Assembly (NCBI GenBank): GCA_963735055.1
Contig: CAVTJN010000004.1
Span: forward strand, 558,001-622,000
Length of the DNA stretch: 64,000 bases
Direction of reading: 5' to 3'
Source of the DNA: JBBITI01 sp963735055
Lineage (GTDB): Bacteria > Chloroflexota > Dehalococcoidia > Dehalococcoidales > UBA2162
In this document: positions 24,635 through 33,558 of the stretch, piece after piece
How the letters are laid out: each line of letters opens with the position of its first letter
How positions within the stretch are numbered: the first letter of the stretch is position 1
The notes under the pieces: model-generated
Told to the model about the DNA's origin: nothing
Databases searched by the model: none
What the model saw: only the letters and a program-made list of their open reading frames with translations
Translations under genes and position numbers: made by a program

Positions 24635-25267
24635 GTGACCGTGCCCGGAGTGGGCTCAGTTCTGGTTCTTGACTATGGTGCAGGAAACCTGCGAAGCGTT
24701 GCCAACGCCATTGTCAAGCTGGGATACGCGCCCAGGATCACCAGTTCTGCCAAGGACCTGCAGGATGCCCGGGCGGTCATCCTGCCCGGGGTTGGGGCGG
24801 CCGCCGAGACGATGGGCAATCTGCGAAGGCTTGGCATGATCGATGCCATCCGCGACTACATTGGCGGGGGGCGACCATTCTTCGGAGTCTGCCTCGGCCT
24901 CCAGATCTTACTTTCGAGTACTGAAGAGGGCGGCGGCCATGATTGCCTGGGGATCCTTCCCGGTCGCGTGACGCGACTGCCGCCAGCCCTGAAGACACCG
25001 CACATGGGCTGGAATCAAGTTAAGCAAGTGCGCAAGCACCCGGTGTTCGAAGGTGTCGCCGACGAAACCAATTTCTATTTTGTGCACAGTTACTACGCCA
25101 TCCCCGATGACAGGTCGGTCATCCTCGGCGAGACCGACTACGGTGTTCGCATGTGCAGCGCGATCGCTGTGGGGAATCTCGTCGCCACGCAATTCCATCC
25201 CGAAAAGAGCGGGCCGCCGGGGCTGCGGATGTACGATAATTTCATCAGGCAGGCTTTGCTAACCTGA
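24635..25267 (+). CDS. hisH: Imidazole glycerol phosphate synthase, glutaminase subunit HisH
   Basis: HisH releases ammonia from glutamine and passes it through HisF in histidine and purine-salvage metabolism. The GTG at 24635, preceded by GAGG, gives 210 residues beginning close to the family start (VLVLDYGAGNLRSVANAI). The nucleophile elbow GVCLGLQ and the C-terminal FHPEKSG with catalytic His and Glu are present. The longer frame from 24590 adds 15 residues. hisF follows after 34 bases. No other his genes are near. Confidence 0.93.
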   Translation: MTVPGVGSVLVLDYGAGNLRSVANAIVKLGYAPRITSSAKDLQDARAVILPGVGAAAETMGNLRRLGMIDAIRDYIGGGRPFFGVCLGLQILLSSTEEGGGHDCLGILPGRVTRLPPALKTPHMGWNQVKQVRKHPVFEGVADETNFYFVHSYYAIPDDRSVILGETDYGVRMCSAIAVGNLVATQFHPEKSGPPGLRMYDNFIRQALLT

Positions 25268-25301
25268 GCGAGGGAAGCCGGAATCAGCAGGACAGCATAA
25301 G

Positions 25302-26078
25302 GTGCTTACAAAGAGGATTATTCCCTGTCTCGACGTGAAGGGCGGACGGGTGGTCAAAGGGGTCAAGTTCCGAGACCACCGCGACGCCGGCGACCCGGTG
25401 GTACTCGCGGGCCATTACTACGCTGAGGGTGCGGATGAACTGGTGTTCTACGATATCACCGCTTCCAGTGATGACCGCCCCATTATGGTGGACGTGGTGG
25501 AACGCACCGCCCGGGAGATATTCATTCCGCTCACGGTCGGCGGCGGCCTGCGCACGACGGACGACATGCGGCGCATGCTCGAAGCGGGGGCGGACAAGAT
25601 ATCGATAAATACGGCCGCCGTCCGCTCACCCGGCTTGATCACGGAAGGCGCCCGGCGCTTCGGCAGCCAGTGCATCGTACTCGGGATGGATGCCCGACGA
25701 ATTCCCGGGTCGCACCCCACACGCTGGGAGGTCTTCATTTACACCGGAGCGGATGGCGGGCAGGGCACCGGGCTCGATGCCGTCGCCTGGGCGGGGAAGG
25801 CGGTGGACCTCGGCGCCGGCGAGATCGTGGTCAACAGCATCGATGCCGACGGAACGCGTGCCGGTTACGATCTTGAACTGCTGCGGAGCATCTCGGAGAG
25901 CGTGGCTGTTCCCGTCGTGGCCAGCGGCGGCGCCGGAACTCCCGAAGACATGTACCGGGCGGTAGTGGACGGCAAAGCCGACGCCGTCCTGGCGGCCAGC
26001 ATTTTTCACTACGGAACATACTCCATCCGCGATGCAAAAGACTATCTGCTGGGGAAAGGCATCCCGATTCGCCTCTAG
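25302..26078 (+). CDS. hisF: Imidazole glycerol phosphate synthase, cyclase subunit HisF
   Basis: HisF is the TIM-barrel synthase that uses ammonia from HisH to form IGP and AICAR. The 258-residue product begins VLTKRIIPCLDVKGGRVVKG (GTG start) and has the phosphate-binding loops TVGGGLRTTDDM and SGGAGTPEDM and the DGGQGTGLDAV segment. Length is standard. The next gene, a GlnR-like regulator, starts 9 bases later, so regulation of hisHF and nitrogen uptake may be joined. Confidence 0.95.
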   Translation: MLTKRIIPCLDVKGGRVVKGVKFRDHRDAGDPVVLAGHYYAEGADELVFYDITASSDDRPIMVDVVERTAREIFIPLTVGGGLRTTDDMRRMLEAGADKISINTAAVRSPGLITEGARRFGSQCIVLGMDARRIPGSHPTRWEVFIYTGADGGQGTGLDAVAWAGKAVDLGAGEIVVNSIDADGTRAGYDLELLRSISESVAVPVVASGGAGTPEDMYRAVVDGKADAVLAASIFHYGTYSIRDAKDYLLGKGIPIRL

Positions 26079-26087
26079 GGACAGATC

Positions 26088-26750
26088 ATGCCATTTCGTG
26101 TATCGATCGTAGGACGAGACCGGCCCGGCATCGAAGCCATCGCCCGCAACTTGACGCAAAAGGGTCATACCTGTTCCATCGCCGATGAGAACGACATATC
26201 GGCGGGCATTCTTGCCGGACAGTCTCCTGACATCGTGCTGGTGGAAAGCGACAGTACCTACCGGATCGCTGAACTGGCACAGGAAATCAGGGAAATTAAT
26301 GACGTTCCGATCGTGGCCCTGGTGCGGGCCGCCTCGCTCGGCCGCGTGAACGACCACCTGAACGGCGTCGACGATTTCGTAGCTAGCCCGTTCCCCGCCG
26401 ACGAACTCCACGTCAGAATAATGCGTCTCCTGGGCCGGACCGCGGCCGGAAACGGTGAAGAGATGAATTGCGGCGAACTCAAGATAGACCTGGCCAAGTG
26501 CGAGGTAACCGTCGCCGGGCGTGAAGTCGTCCTCACATTCAAGGAGTACGAACTGCTCAAGTTCCTGGTGAGCAATCAGGGACGGGTCTGCACCCGCGAC
26601 GGACTCCTGGACAAGGTGTGGGGACACGACTACTACGGCGGAGACCGGACGGTTGACGTACACGTCCGAAGGCTCCGAAGCAAGATCGAAGATGCCAGTC
26701 ACACCTTCATCGAGACGGTCAGGAATATCGGCTACCGTTTGCGGGTCTGA
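26088..26750 (+). CDS. OmpR-family regulator with degenerate receiver (GlnR-like)
   Basis: The 220-residue product has an N-terminal receiver-like domain and a C-terminal OmpR/PhoB winged helix (TFKEYELLKFLVSNQGRVCT, then WGHDYYGGDRTVDVHVRRLR and NIGYRLRV). The receiver has lost its phosphorylation pocket: the acidic pair is replaced by SIVGRDR, the phospho-Asp region reads IVLVESDS and the conserved Lys site is FVASPF. Orphan OmpR proteins with atypical receivers are the hallmark of actinobacterial GlnR. It sits directly before amt-amt-glnK-glnA, and both amt promoters carry GlnR-like boxes. The functional assignment is inference. Confidence 0.8.
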   Translation: MPFRVSIVGRDRPGIEAIARNLTQKGHTCSIADENDISAGILAGQSPDIVLVESDSTYRIAELAQEIREINDVPIVALVRAASLGRVNDHLNGVDDFVASPFPADELHVRIMRLLGRTAAGNGEEMNCGELKIDLAKCEVTVAGREVVLTFKEYELLKFLVSNQGRVCTRDGLLDKVWGHDYYGGDRTVDVHVRRLRSKIEDASHTFIETVRNIGYRLRV

Positions 26751-26830
26751 GCACCGGCGAGGCCGCACGCTGCTGCACTTCCTTGAGGGGCATTCCGGGT
26801 TGGGTATCCCCTTCTCAGTTGACCTGCTGG

Positions 26831-26868
26831 TTAACCTGTCCGAAACATATCTGTAACATTTCGGTAAT
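26831..26868 (+). promoter_or_regulatory. GlnR-like box upstream of the first amt gene
   Basis: Four pentamers, TTAAC (26831), GAAAC (26842), GTAAC (26853) and GTAAT (26864), are each separated by exactly 6 bases, an 11-bp period that puts them on one DNA face. Actinobacterial GlnR sites have the form GTnAC-N6-GAAAC-N6. The array ends 61 bases before the amt ATG. No other strong promoter element is visible here. Confidence 0.7.
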
Positions 26869-26929
26869 ATTCTGGACTTTGACCGGGGGCGGATTCCCGG
26901 TCGCCATTATGTTACGGAGGTTTCGCGGC

Positions 26930-28165
26930 ATGGGCATAAACGCCGGTGATACTGCCTGGATACTGGTGTCGTCAGCGCTGGTTATGCTGATGACCCCGGG
27001 GCTGGCATTCTTCTACGGTGGGATGGTGAGGCGCAAGAATGTGCTCTCGACCATCATGATGAGCTTCGCCATTCTCCTACTGGTGGGTATCCTGTGGGTG
27101 CTGTACGGTTACAGTATCAGCTTCGGTCCGGACCGGGCCGGCATCATCGGCGGCCTTGACTGGTTTGGCCTGGCAGGCGTGGGCCAAGCCCCTTCCTCAA
27201 CTTACGCCACTACGGTGCCCCACCTTGCCTTCATGATCTACCAGTCAATGTTTGCCGTCATCACGGTTGCCCTGTTCACGGGCGCCGTCGTGGAACGCGT
27301 GAAGTTCAGCGCCCTGATGGTTTTTGCGGTCCTGTGGCTGACGCTGGTCTACGCGCCCATCGCCCATTGGGTATGGGGTTCCGGAGGGTGGCTTGGACGG
27401 TTTGGGACTCTCGACTTCGCGGGCGGCCTGGTTGTCCATGTGAATGCAGGCGTATCGGCGCTGGCCCTGGCCTGGGTCCTGGGACCGAGGAAGGGCTTCC
27501 GCGAAAAGGAGCCGATGGAACCGAGCAATATCGCCATGGTCGTACTCGGCGCGGCTTTGCTGTGGTTCGGCTGGTTCGGTTTCAACGCCGGCAGCGCCCT
27601 GACTGCCGGGGGGCTGGCTTCCAGCGCCTTTGTGGCAACTAACAGCGCCGGAGCCGCCGCCGGCTTCACCTGGATGCTTCTTTCATGGTTTCACCGCCGT
27701 CCATCGCTGCTCGGGGCGGTAACGGGAGCCGTGGTCGGCCTGGCCGCGGTTACTCCGGCCGCCGGTTACGTTGAGCCATGGGCAGCTTTGCTCATAGGGG
27801 CGGTCGCGGCCGCGATTTCCTATCACGTGATGCTGTTCCGAGCCAAGAAGATGGGAGTCGACGAATCACTGGACGTGTGGGCGTGTCACGGTGTGGGGGG
27901 GGCCTGGGGGGTGATCGCGGTTGGCTTGTTTGCCTCGACCGCCGTCAATCCCGCCGGGGCCAACGGTCTTGTGTCCGGCAGCGTCTCGCTTCTCGGCCGG
28001 CAACTGATCGGGGTGCTCGTGGTGTCAGTGTTCTCCTTTGGAATGACCTGGATACTGGCCACCGTCCTGAAGGTCGTGATGGGCTTCAGGGTCAACGAAG
28101 TAGAGGAACGGGTCGGCCTCGATATTTCGCAGCATGGCGAAAACATCTACCGGGGCGTGCCGTAA
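26930..28165 (+). CDS. amt: Ammonium transporter Amt (copy 1)
   Basis: Amt proteins are trimeric membrane channels for ammonium. The ATG at 26930, with GGAGG 9 bases upstream, gives 411 residues, the same length as the second copy; the longer frame from 26783 would cover the regulatory box. About eleven membrane helices are evident. Family motifs: TPGLAFFYGGMVRRKN (about residue 22), ALMVFAVLWLTLVYAPIAHW with the pore-region Trp/His, DFAGGLVVHVNAGVSA, and DESLDVWACHGVGG near the C-terminus with the second pore His. The C-terminal tail (VNEVEERVGLDISQHGE) is the PII-responsive segment. Confidence 0.96.
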   Translation: MGINAGDTAWILVSSALVMLMTPGLAFFYGGMVRRKNVLSTIMMSFAILLLVGILWVLYGYSISFGPDRAGIIGGLDWFGLAGVGQAPSSTYATTVPHLAFMIYQSMFAVITVALFTGAVVERVKFSALMVFAVLWLTLVYAPIAHWVWGSGGWLGRFGTLDFAGGLVVHVNAGVSALALAWVLGPRKGFREKEPMEPSNIAMVVLGAALLWFGWFGFNAGSALTAGGLASSAFVATNSAGAAAGFTWMLLSWFHRRPSLLGAVTGAVVGLAAVTPAAGYVEPWAALLIGAVAAAISYHVMLFRAKKMGVDESLDVWACHGVGGAWGVIAVGLFASTAVNPAGANGLVSGSVSLLGRQLIGVLVVSVFSFGMTWILATVLKVVMGFRVNEVEERVGLDISQHGENIYRGVP

Positions 28166-28174
28166 CAGCCGGGT

Positions 28175-28212
28175 GTAACGCTTCCTTAACGTGACCGAAA
28201 TGTACCGGAAAC
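28175..28212 (+). promoter_or_regulatory. GlnR-like box upstream of the second amt gene
   Basis: The same arrangement as before amt copy 1: GTAAC (28175), TTAAC (28186), GAAAT (28197) and GAAAC (28208), each 6 bases apart. It ends 46 bases before the TTG start of the second amt gene. Spacer bases differ from the first site, so this is not simply a copied promoter. Confidence 0.72.
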
Positions 28213-28258
28213 AAACCAGCGTTAGAGTTAGAGTATTCAAGGAAGAAGGAGGAGAAAA

Positions 28259-29494
28259 TTGGGTATCAACTCAGGCGATACTGCCTGGATACTGATGTCC
28301 TCAGCGCTGGTTATGCTCATGACTCCCGGTCTGGCACTGTTCTACGGCGGGATGGTCAGAAGGAAGAATGCCCTGTCCACCATTATGATGAGCTTCGCCA
28401 TCCTGGGACTGGTCGGCATCCTCTGGGTGGTATACGGCTACAGTCTCAGCTTCGGCCCGGACCGGAGCGGGATCATCGGCGGGCTGGACTGGTTTGGGCT
28501 CATGAACGTCGGACAAGAGCCTTCGGCGATCTACGCCACCACCGTTCCGCATCTGGCATTCATGATCTATCAGGCGATGTTCGCCATCATCACTGTGGCG
28601 CTGTTCACCGGCGCCGTCGTCGAGCGGATGAAGTTCAGTGCGTTGATGGTCTTCGCCGTCCTATGGTTGACCCTGGTCTATGCTCCGGTTGCCCATTGGG
28701 TCTGGGGTTCCGGAGGATGGTTGTTTAAGATGGGCGCCCTGGATTTCGCCGGGGGCACCGTGGTGCACATCAACGCGGGCGTCTCGGCGCTGGCCCTGGC
28801 CATGGTCTTAGGGCCAAGAAAGGGCTTTCGCGAGAAGGAATCAATGGAACCGAACAACATCGGTATGGTCGTGCTCGGCGCCGCACTGCTATGGTTCGGC
28901 TGGTTCGGTTTCAACGGGGGCAGTGCGCTGACCGCCGGGGGACTGGCCGCCAACGCCTTCGTGACCACGAACACCGCGGCGGCCGCAGCGGCCTTTACCT
29001 GGATGCTGTTGAGCTGGTTCCACCGGCGGCCTTCACTGTTGGGCACGGTCACGGGTGCGGTAGTGGGGCTGGTGGCCATCACTCCGGCGGCCGGATTCGT
29101 GCAACCATGGGCGGGCATACCGATCGGCGCCATCGCCGCCATGCTCTCGTACTACGTCATGTCGTTCCGCGCCCGGAAGATGGGCATTGACGAGTCACTT
29201 GACGTCTGGGCATGTCACGGGATCGGCGGAACCTGGGGAGCCATCGCCACCGGTATTTTCGCCGTGGCGGCGGTCAATCCGGCCGGCGCCAACGGTCTGA
29301 TCGGGGCAATGTCGGTGCTGCTGGGCAAGCAGTTCCTGACGGTGGCGGTGGTGTGGGGCTATTCCTTCGGCGCCACCTGGATACTTGCCCACGCCGTCAA
29401 GGCGGCAATGGGGCTCAGAGTCAACGAGGTCGAGGAAAGAGTTGGGCTGGACATATCCCAGCACGGCGAAAGAGCTTATGGAGGGCTACCGTAA
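28259..29494 (+). CDS. amt: Ammonium transporter Amt (copy 2)
   Basis: A 411-residue tandem paralogue of the upstream gene, starting at a TTG with AAGGAGG 7 bases upstream. It keeps all the Amt signatures (TPGLALFYGGMVRRKN, VLWLTLVYAPVAHWVWGSGG, DFAGGTVVHINAGVSALALA, DESLDVWACHGIGGTWGAI) and differs from copy 1 mainly in loops and in the region of residues 75-85. Having its own operator suggests separate control. It ends directly against glnK: the PII ATG follows its stop codon. Confidence 0.96.
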   Translation: MGINSGDTAWILMSSALVMLMTPGLALFYGGMVRRKNALSTIMMSFAILGLVGILWVVYGYSLSFGPDRSGIIGGLDWFGLMNVGQEPSAIYATTVPHLAFMIYQAMFAIITVALFTGAVVERMKFSALMVFAVLWLTLVYAPVAHWVWGSGGWLFKMGALDFAGGTVVHINAGVSALALAMVLGPRKGFREKESMEPNNIGMVVLGAALLWFGWFGFNGGSALTAGGLAANAFVTTNTAAAAAAFTWMLLSWFHRRPSLLGTVTGAVVGLVAITPAAGFVQPWAGIPIGAIAAMLSYYVMSFRARKMGIDESLDVWACHGIGGTWGAIATGIFAVAAVNPAGANGLIGAMSVLLGKQFLTVAVVWGYSFGATWILAHAVKAAMGLRVNEVEERVGLDISQHGERAYGGLP

Positions 29495-29866
29495 ATGAAG
29501 AAAGTAGAAGCGATCATCAGGGAAGAGAAGCTGGAGGCAGTGAAATCCGCCCTCGAGGAAAAGGGGTTCATCGGCCTCACGGTCACGGATGTCAGGGGAA
29601 GAGGACAGCAGAAAGGCCTTTCGCTGCAGTGGCGGGTGGGTGAATACCGGGTGGACCTCCTGCCCAAGATCAAGGTCGAGGTCGTCGTTCACGACTGGGA
29701 CGCATCGAAGGTGCTGGATATCATATGCGATGCCGCCCGCACCGGCGACATTGGCGACGGCATGATATTCGTCACCGAGGTACTGCAGGTGTGCCGCGTC
29801 AGGACCGGGGAGCGGGGCGAGGACTCACTAACCCGAAATGGCGCTCAGAAGGTGGCCAGTCACTGA
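29495..29866 (+). CDS. glnK: Nitrogen regulatory protein PII (GlnK)
   Basis: PII trimers sense ATP/ADP and 2-oxoglutarate and control Amt and glutamine synthetase. The 123-residue product starts MKKVEAIIREEKLEAVKSAL; the T-loop contains GRGQQKGLSLQWRVGEYRVD with Tyr51 (the classical uridylylation residue) and is followed by LLPKIKVEVV. The B-loop GDIGDGMIFV is intact. It abuts amt, the standard amtB-glnK coupling in reverse gene order (amt first). The C-terminal tail is about ten residues longer than usual. Confidence 0.95.
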   Translation: MKKVEAIIREEKLEAVKSALEEKGFIGLTVTDVRGRGQQKGLSLQWRVGEYRVDLLPKIKVEVVVHDWDASKVLDIICDAARTGDIGDGMIFVTEVLQVCRVRTGERGEDSLTRNGAQKVASH

Positions 29867-29901
29867 GACACGTCAATCCAGACAACAGGAGAACGAGAGA
29901 G

Positions 29902-31336
29902 ATGGTTCAGACAAAGACAAGCGCAGTGGATGAAGCTATTAGCCTCGCCAAGAAGAAAGGCTGCCAGTTCGTCGACCTGAAGTTCATTGACCTGCCCGGG
30001 GTCTGGCAACACTATACTCTACCTATCAGCGAGCTCAACAAGTCCCTTTTCGAAGAGGGCAATGGTTTTGACGGTTCATCGATCAGAGGGTTCCGTCACA
30101 TCCACGAGAGCGATATGCTGCTGTTCCCCGACCCCACCACCGCCGTGGTCGACCCCATCCTGGAACCGGCCACCCTGAGTCTCATTTGTGACGTCAAGGA
30201 CCCGATCACCGGTGACAAGCTACTCCCGCGATCCGCGCTATGTGGCCAGGCGGGCGGAGGAGTTTCTGAAGACTACGGGGCTCGCCACCACCAGCTACTG
30301 GGGACCGGAGCTGGAGTTCTTCATCTTCAACAGCGTGCGTTTCGAGCAGAACAGCCACGTCGGCTACTATGAGATCGACTCCCGGGAAGGTATCTGGAAC
30401 TCGGCCAACGGCGAGGGCGACAACCTCGGCTACCGGCCCCGCCACAAGGAAGGCTATTTCCCGGTACCGCCGACCGACCAGATCCATGGTATCCGTACCA
30501 AGATGGCCCTCAAGATGATGGAGGCCGGCCTCGAGGTCGAGAAGCATCATCATGAGGTGGCCACCGGCGGCCAGGTCGAATTCGGCCTCCGTTTTAACAC
30601 CCTGACCAAGATGGCGGATAACGTCATGCTCTACAAGTACGTCGCCAAGAATGTCGCCATCCAGAACGGCTACACCGTCACTTTCATGCCCAAGCCCCTG
30701 TTCCAGGATAACGGCTCGGGCATGCATGTCCACCAGAGCCTATGGGACAATGGCACCAACCGATTCTACGATGCCAAAGGCTACGCCCGGCTGAGCAAGA
30801 TGGCCAAGTACTACATCGGCGGCCTCCTGGCCCACAGCCCCGCCCTGCTCGCCCTGTGTGCCCCTACCACCAACTCCTATCGGCGGCTCGTCCCCGGCTA
30901 CGAAGCCCCGATCAACCTGGTCTACTCCCAGAGCAACCGCAGCGCCAGCATCCGCATCCCCCAGTATTCCACCAGCGCCAAGAGCAAGCGGATCGAATAC
31001 CGCTGCCCCGACTCAAGCTGCAATCCCTACCTGGCCTTCGCCGCCATGCTGTTGGCCGGTCTCGACGGCATCAAGAACCAGATCGATCCCGGCGAGCCTG
31101 TCGACAAGGACATCTACGAGCTGGCACCCGAGGATAAGACCAACATCAAGTCCACGCCCGGCACCCTGCTCGAGGTGCTCGAGGCACTCAAGAAGGACCA
31201 CGACTTTCTGCTTCAGGGTGAGGTCTTCACCGAGGACCTGCTGGACACCTGGATCAGCTACAAGAAGAAGAACGAATACGAAGCCGTGGCCCTCCGGCCC
31301 CACCCTTACGAGTTCTACCTGTACTACGACATCTAG
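29902..31336 (+). pseudogene. glnA: Glutamine synthetase type I, single +1 frameshift
   Basis: GS makes glutamine from glutamate, ammonia and ATP. The N-terminal part (to DVKDPITGDK) and the rest (YSRDPRYVARRAEEF onward) are in different frames; one extra C at 30220 explains it, and the span is 3n+1. Motifs are all present: GFDGSSIRGF, PELEFFIF, KHHHEVATGGQVEFGLRF, FMPKPLFQDNGSGMHVHQSLW, NRSASIRIP. DKDIYELAPED near the C-terminus matches the adenylylation site of GSI-beta (Tyr397 in E. coli). About 477 residues if repaired. It follows glnK by 35 bases. A sequence error is as likely as a real lesion. Confidence 0.88.
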
Positions 31337-31382
31337 GCCAGCATCACTCTGGTCTAGAGCCGAACGGCACCAGTAGATGCGA

Positions 31383-31426
31383 GGTGAGACTGCCAAGCTC
31401 GATCGCACGGGCTCAGCAGTCTCACC
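31383..31426 (+). terminator. Long inverted repeat after glnA
   Basis: GGTGAGACTGC and GCAGTCTCACC form a perfect 11-bp stem with a 22-base loop. TTTT occurs only 15 bases further on, so termination may be weak. The 326-base gap 31337-31662 holds this repeat and the promoter at 31545-31573; no gene was found in it. Confidence 0.5.
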
Positions 31427-31544
31427 CGGTAATACCTGGGTTTTCACCTGACCCACGCCGTGTCCATCTTGCCGCTTCCAAAATCTTGAGATTACTCCAA
31501 GGCCGCCTGGAGTGGCGCTTGTTTCCCGGGTTGGCCGCGTTCAA

Positions 31545-31573
31545 TTGACATGGCCGCAGTTTGGTCGTAGAAT
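31545..31573 (+). promoter_or_regulatory. Promoter of the FAD/Fe-S - glutamate synthase block
   Basis: Perfect TTGACA (31545-31550), 17-base spacer and TAGAAT (31568-31573). The predicted start near 31580 leaves about 80 bases before the first ATG at 31663. No GlnR-type pentamer array is visible here. Confidence 0.75.
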
Positions 31574-31662
31574 CAATATGGCAATAGGTTGCCGTATGCC
31601 TTCTGCCCCAAAATGGAATCGAAATCCTTACAGTCAACGAGAGCGCAGAGAACTAACAGACT

Positions 31663-33527
31663 ATGAAGACAGATGAGTTCAAGAAAGTCGCGGGCGACAT
31701 AAAAATTCTCGACAAGCCGGCAGACCGAGAGATGTACAGTCATGACATCGGTGACGTGCCGCCGATCATGACCAAGGCTCTTTTCAAGACTTTACCCGAT
31801 TTCGTCGTCCAGCCCAAGAACGTGGATGAGATAAAAAAGGTGCTGACTTTTGCCAACGATCAGAAAATCCCCGTGGTACCCAGGGGCGCCGCCTCGTGGG
31901 GCTTCGGCGGCGTCATCCCGACCAACGCCGGGATCGTTATCGACCTGTCCCCTTTCCGAAAGATCGTGGCGATCGATACCGCCAAGAAGACCGTTACCGT
32001 GGAAGCGGGCGCCCGCTGGAGCGATATCGACATCATGGCCAAGAAGGAGGGCTTGTGTCTGATGACATACCCCTCCAGCAAGTTTTCCACGGTGGGCGGC
32101 TGGATTTCAACCGGCGGATACGGCATCAACAGCTTCAAGTACGGCCACCTGTCGAAACAGATCGTATCCATGACGGTCGTTACCGGCGGCCGGGGAGGTC
32201 AAGAAGCTCTCCCCAACAGACCGTGATTTCAAGTATTTCGTTTCCACCGAGGGAGAATTCGGCATCGTAGTCGAGGTAACTCTCAAGCTGCGGGATGTCC
32301 CTCAGGGATCATATCCCCATCTCCTTTATTTCCCCAGCGACAGGGACGCCTTTGCCTTCATCGGCCAGTTTCTGAGAGAATCTGGACTCCGCAACAGCTC
32401 AACCCCAATGCTATCCGGTTTCTGGATGAAAATCATCTCGCCGATATCAACGAGATCATGCGGGCCGGACATATTCAAGAAGAGCGCCGCTGTCCTGGTG
32501 GAGTTTGGCAGCGCCGGGGATGAGGAGCATTTCGTGCAATTCATGGCCCAAGACAACGGGATTGAAGAAGCGCCCCGCTACGTGGCCAGTTACCTCTGGA
32601 ACGAGCGCCTGTTCGGCATGAAGACCAAGCGCCTGGGGCCAACCATCCTGGCCAGTGAAGTCATAATCCCGATTAACATCGGCCGCGGCCTTTATCGAAA
32701 AGGCCAAGAAGATAGGCGGCCATTTCGGTGTGGAGATCTGTATCGACTCCTACATCATCGATTCCGATAAGGCGCTTATCATGACCACCTTCCTGTGCGA
32801 TTCCAGGACCAAGAAATATTATATCAACCTGCCCCTGGTTGTCGATACTCACCAAGACCGCGGTGGCGCTGGGAGCGGAACCCTACGGACTCGGGCCTCT
32901 GGAATGCTGCTTTTATCCATGACCTGTACGACGCGGGCCGAACAGCGCGAGCTGAAGGCCTATAAGGCCCGGGTGGACCCTAACAATATTCTGAATCCGG
33001 GCAAATTCTTTTGCTTCCGGCTCAAAAGGGATCTCCACCCTGATCTTTCATCCGGCCGTTTTCGGCCCTTCCATGCAGCTCATGGCGCTGACGGCGCCGG
33101 TGATCGGCAAAGCTGCCACCATCGTTCCTGGGAAAGGATAAGAAGGTCGATAGTCTGGACTACGAACTCAGCATTCATGCCTGCGCCAAATGCGGAAACT
33201 GCATGGCGGTATGTCCGGCCTATCTTGTCACCAGGAATGAAGCCGTGACGGCCAAAGGGAAGATCGCTCTGGCCAAGAAACTCCTGTCCGGCCAGACACG
33301 TGACGCAGGAGGAAGCGGCTGCAGCCTTCCTGTGCATGCACTGCAAGGCCTGCGAGGAGATATGCCAGACCAACCTCGAGTTGATGATGCTCTGGGACGC
33401 CCTGGAAAAAAGGCTCGAAGGTCAATTCGGCCGGCCGGAGGCTCAGATAGCCGAATTTCTGAAAAAGGTCGATGCCAGCACGGAGTACTGGGATATGGTA
33501 GAGCGGAATAGCGTGACGCCTGCATGA
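31663..33527 (+). pseudogene. FAD-linked oxidase with C-terminal Fe-S domain (GlcD/GlcF-like), heavily frame-disrupted
   Basis: Read across frames this is one gene of about 619 codons. The N-terminal FAD (PCMH) domain has IPVVPRGAASWGFGGVIPTN and YPSSKFSTVGGWISTGGYGI; then come LNPNAIRFLDENHLADINE, GGHFGVEICIDSYIIDSDKA, LTKTAVALGAEPYGLG and RVDPNNILNPGKFFCF, as in D-lactate/glycolate dehydrogenases. The C-terminus has two ferredoxin motifs, CAKCGNCMAVCP and CMHCKACEEICQ. I find nine +1 and one -1 shifts (near 32195, 32390, 32480, 32683, 32848, 32897, 32940, 33030, 33130, 33303), and the span fits a net +8. It starts the glutamate synthase block and could supply its electrons. Confidence 0.75.
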
Positions 33528-33558
33528 TAACAAAATTTAAGAAAGACGGATAAAGACT

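Noticed and set aside
31600..31640. GGAATCGAAATCC as an NrpR-like or other operator before the FAD gene
   Set aside because: The half-sites do not have the right spacing and the match is short enough to be chance.
32390..32480. A distinct protein read as SGFWMKIISPISTRSCGPDI
   Set aside because: It is an out-of-frame stretch between a compensating -1 and +1; the alternative frame gives LNPNAIRFLDENHLADINE, which fits the oxidase family.
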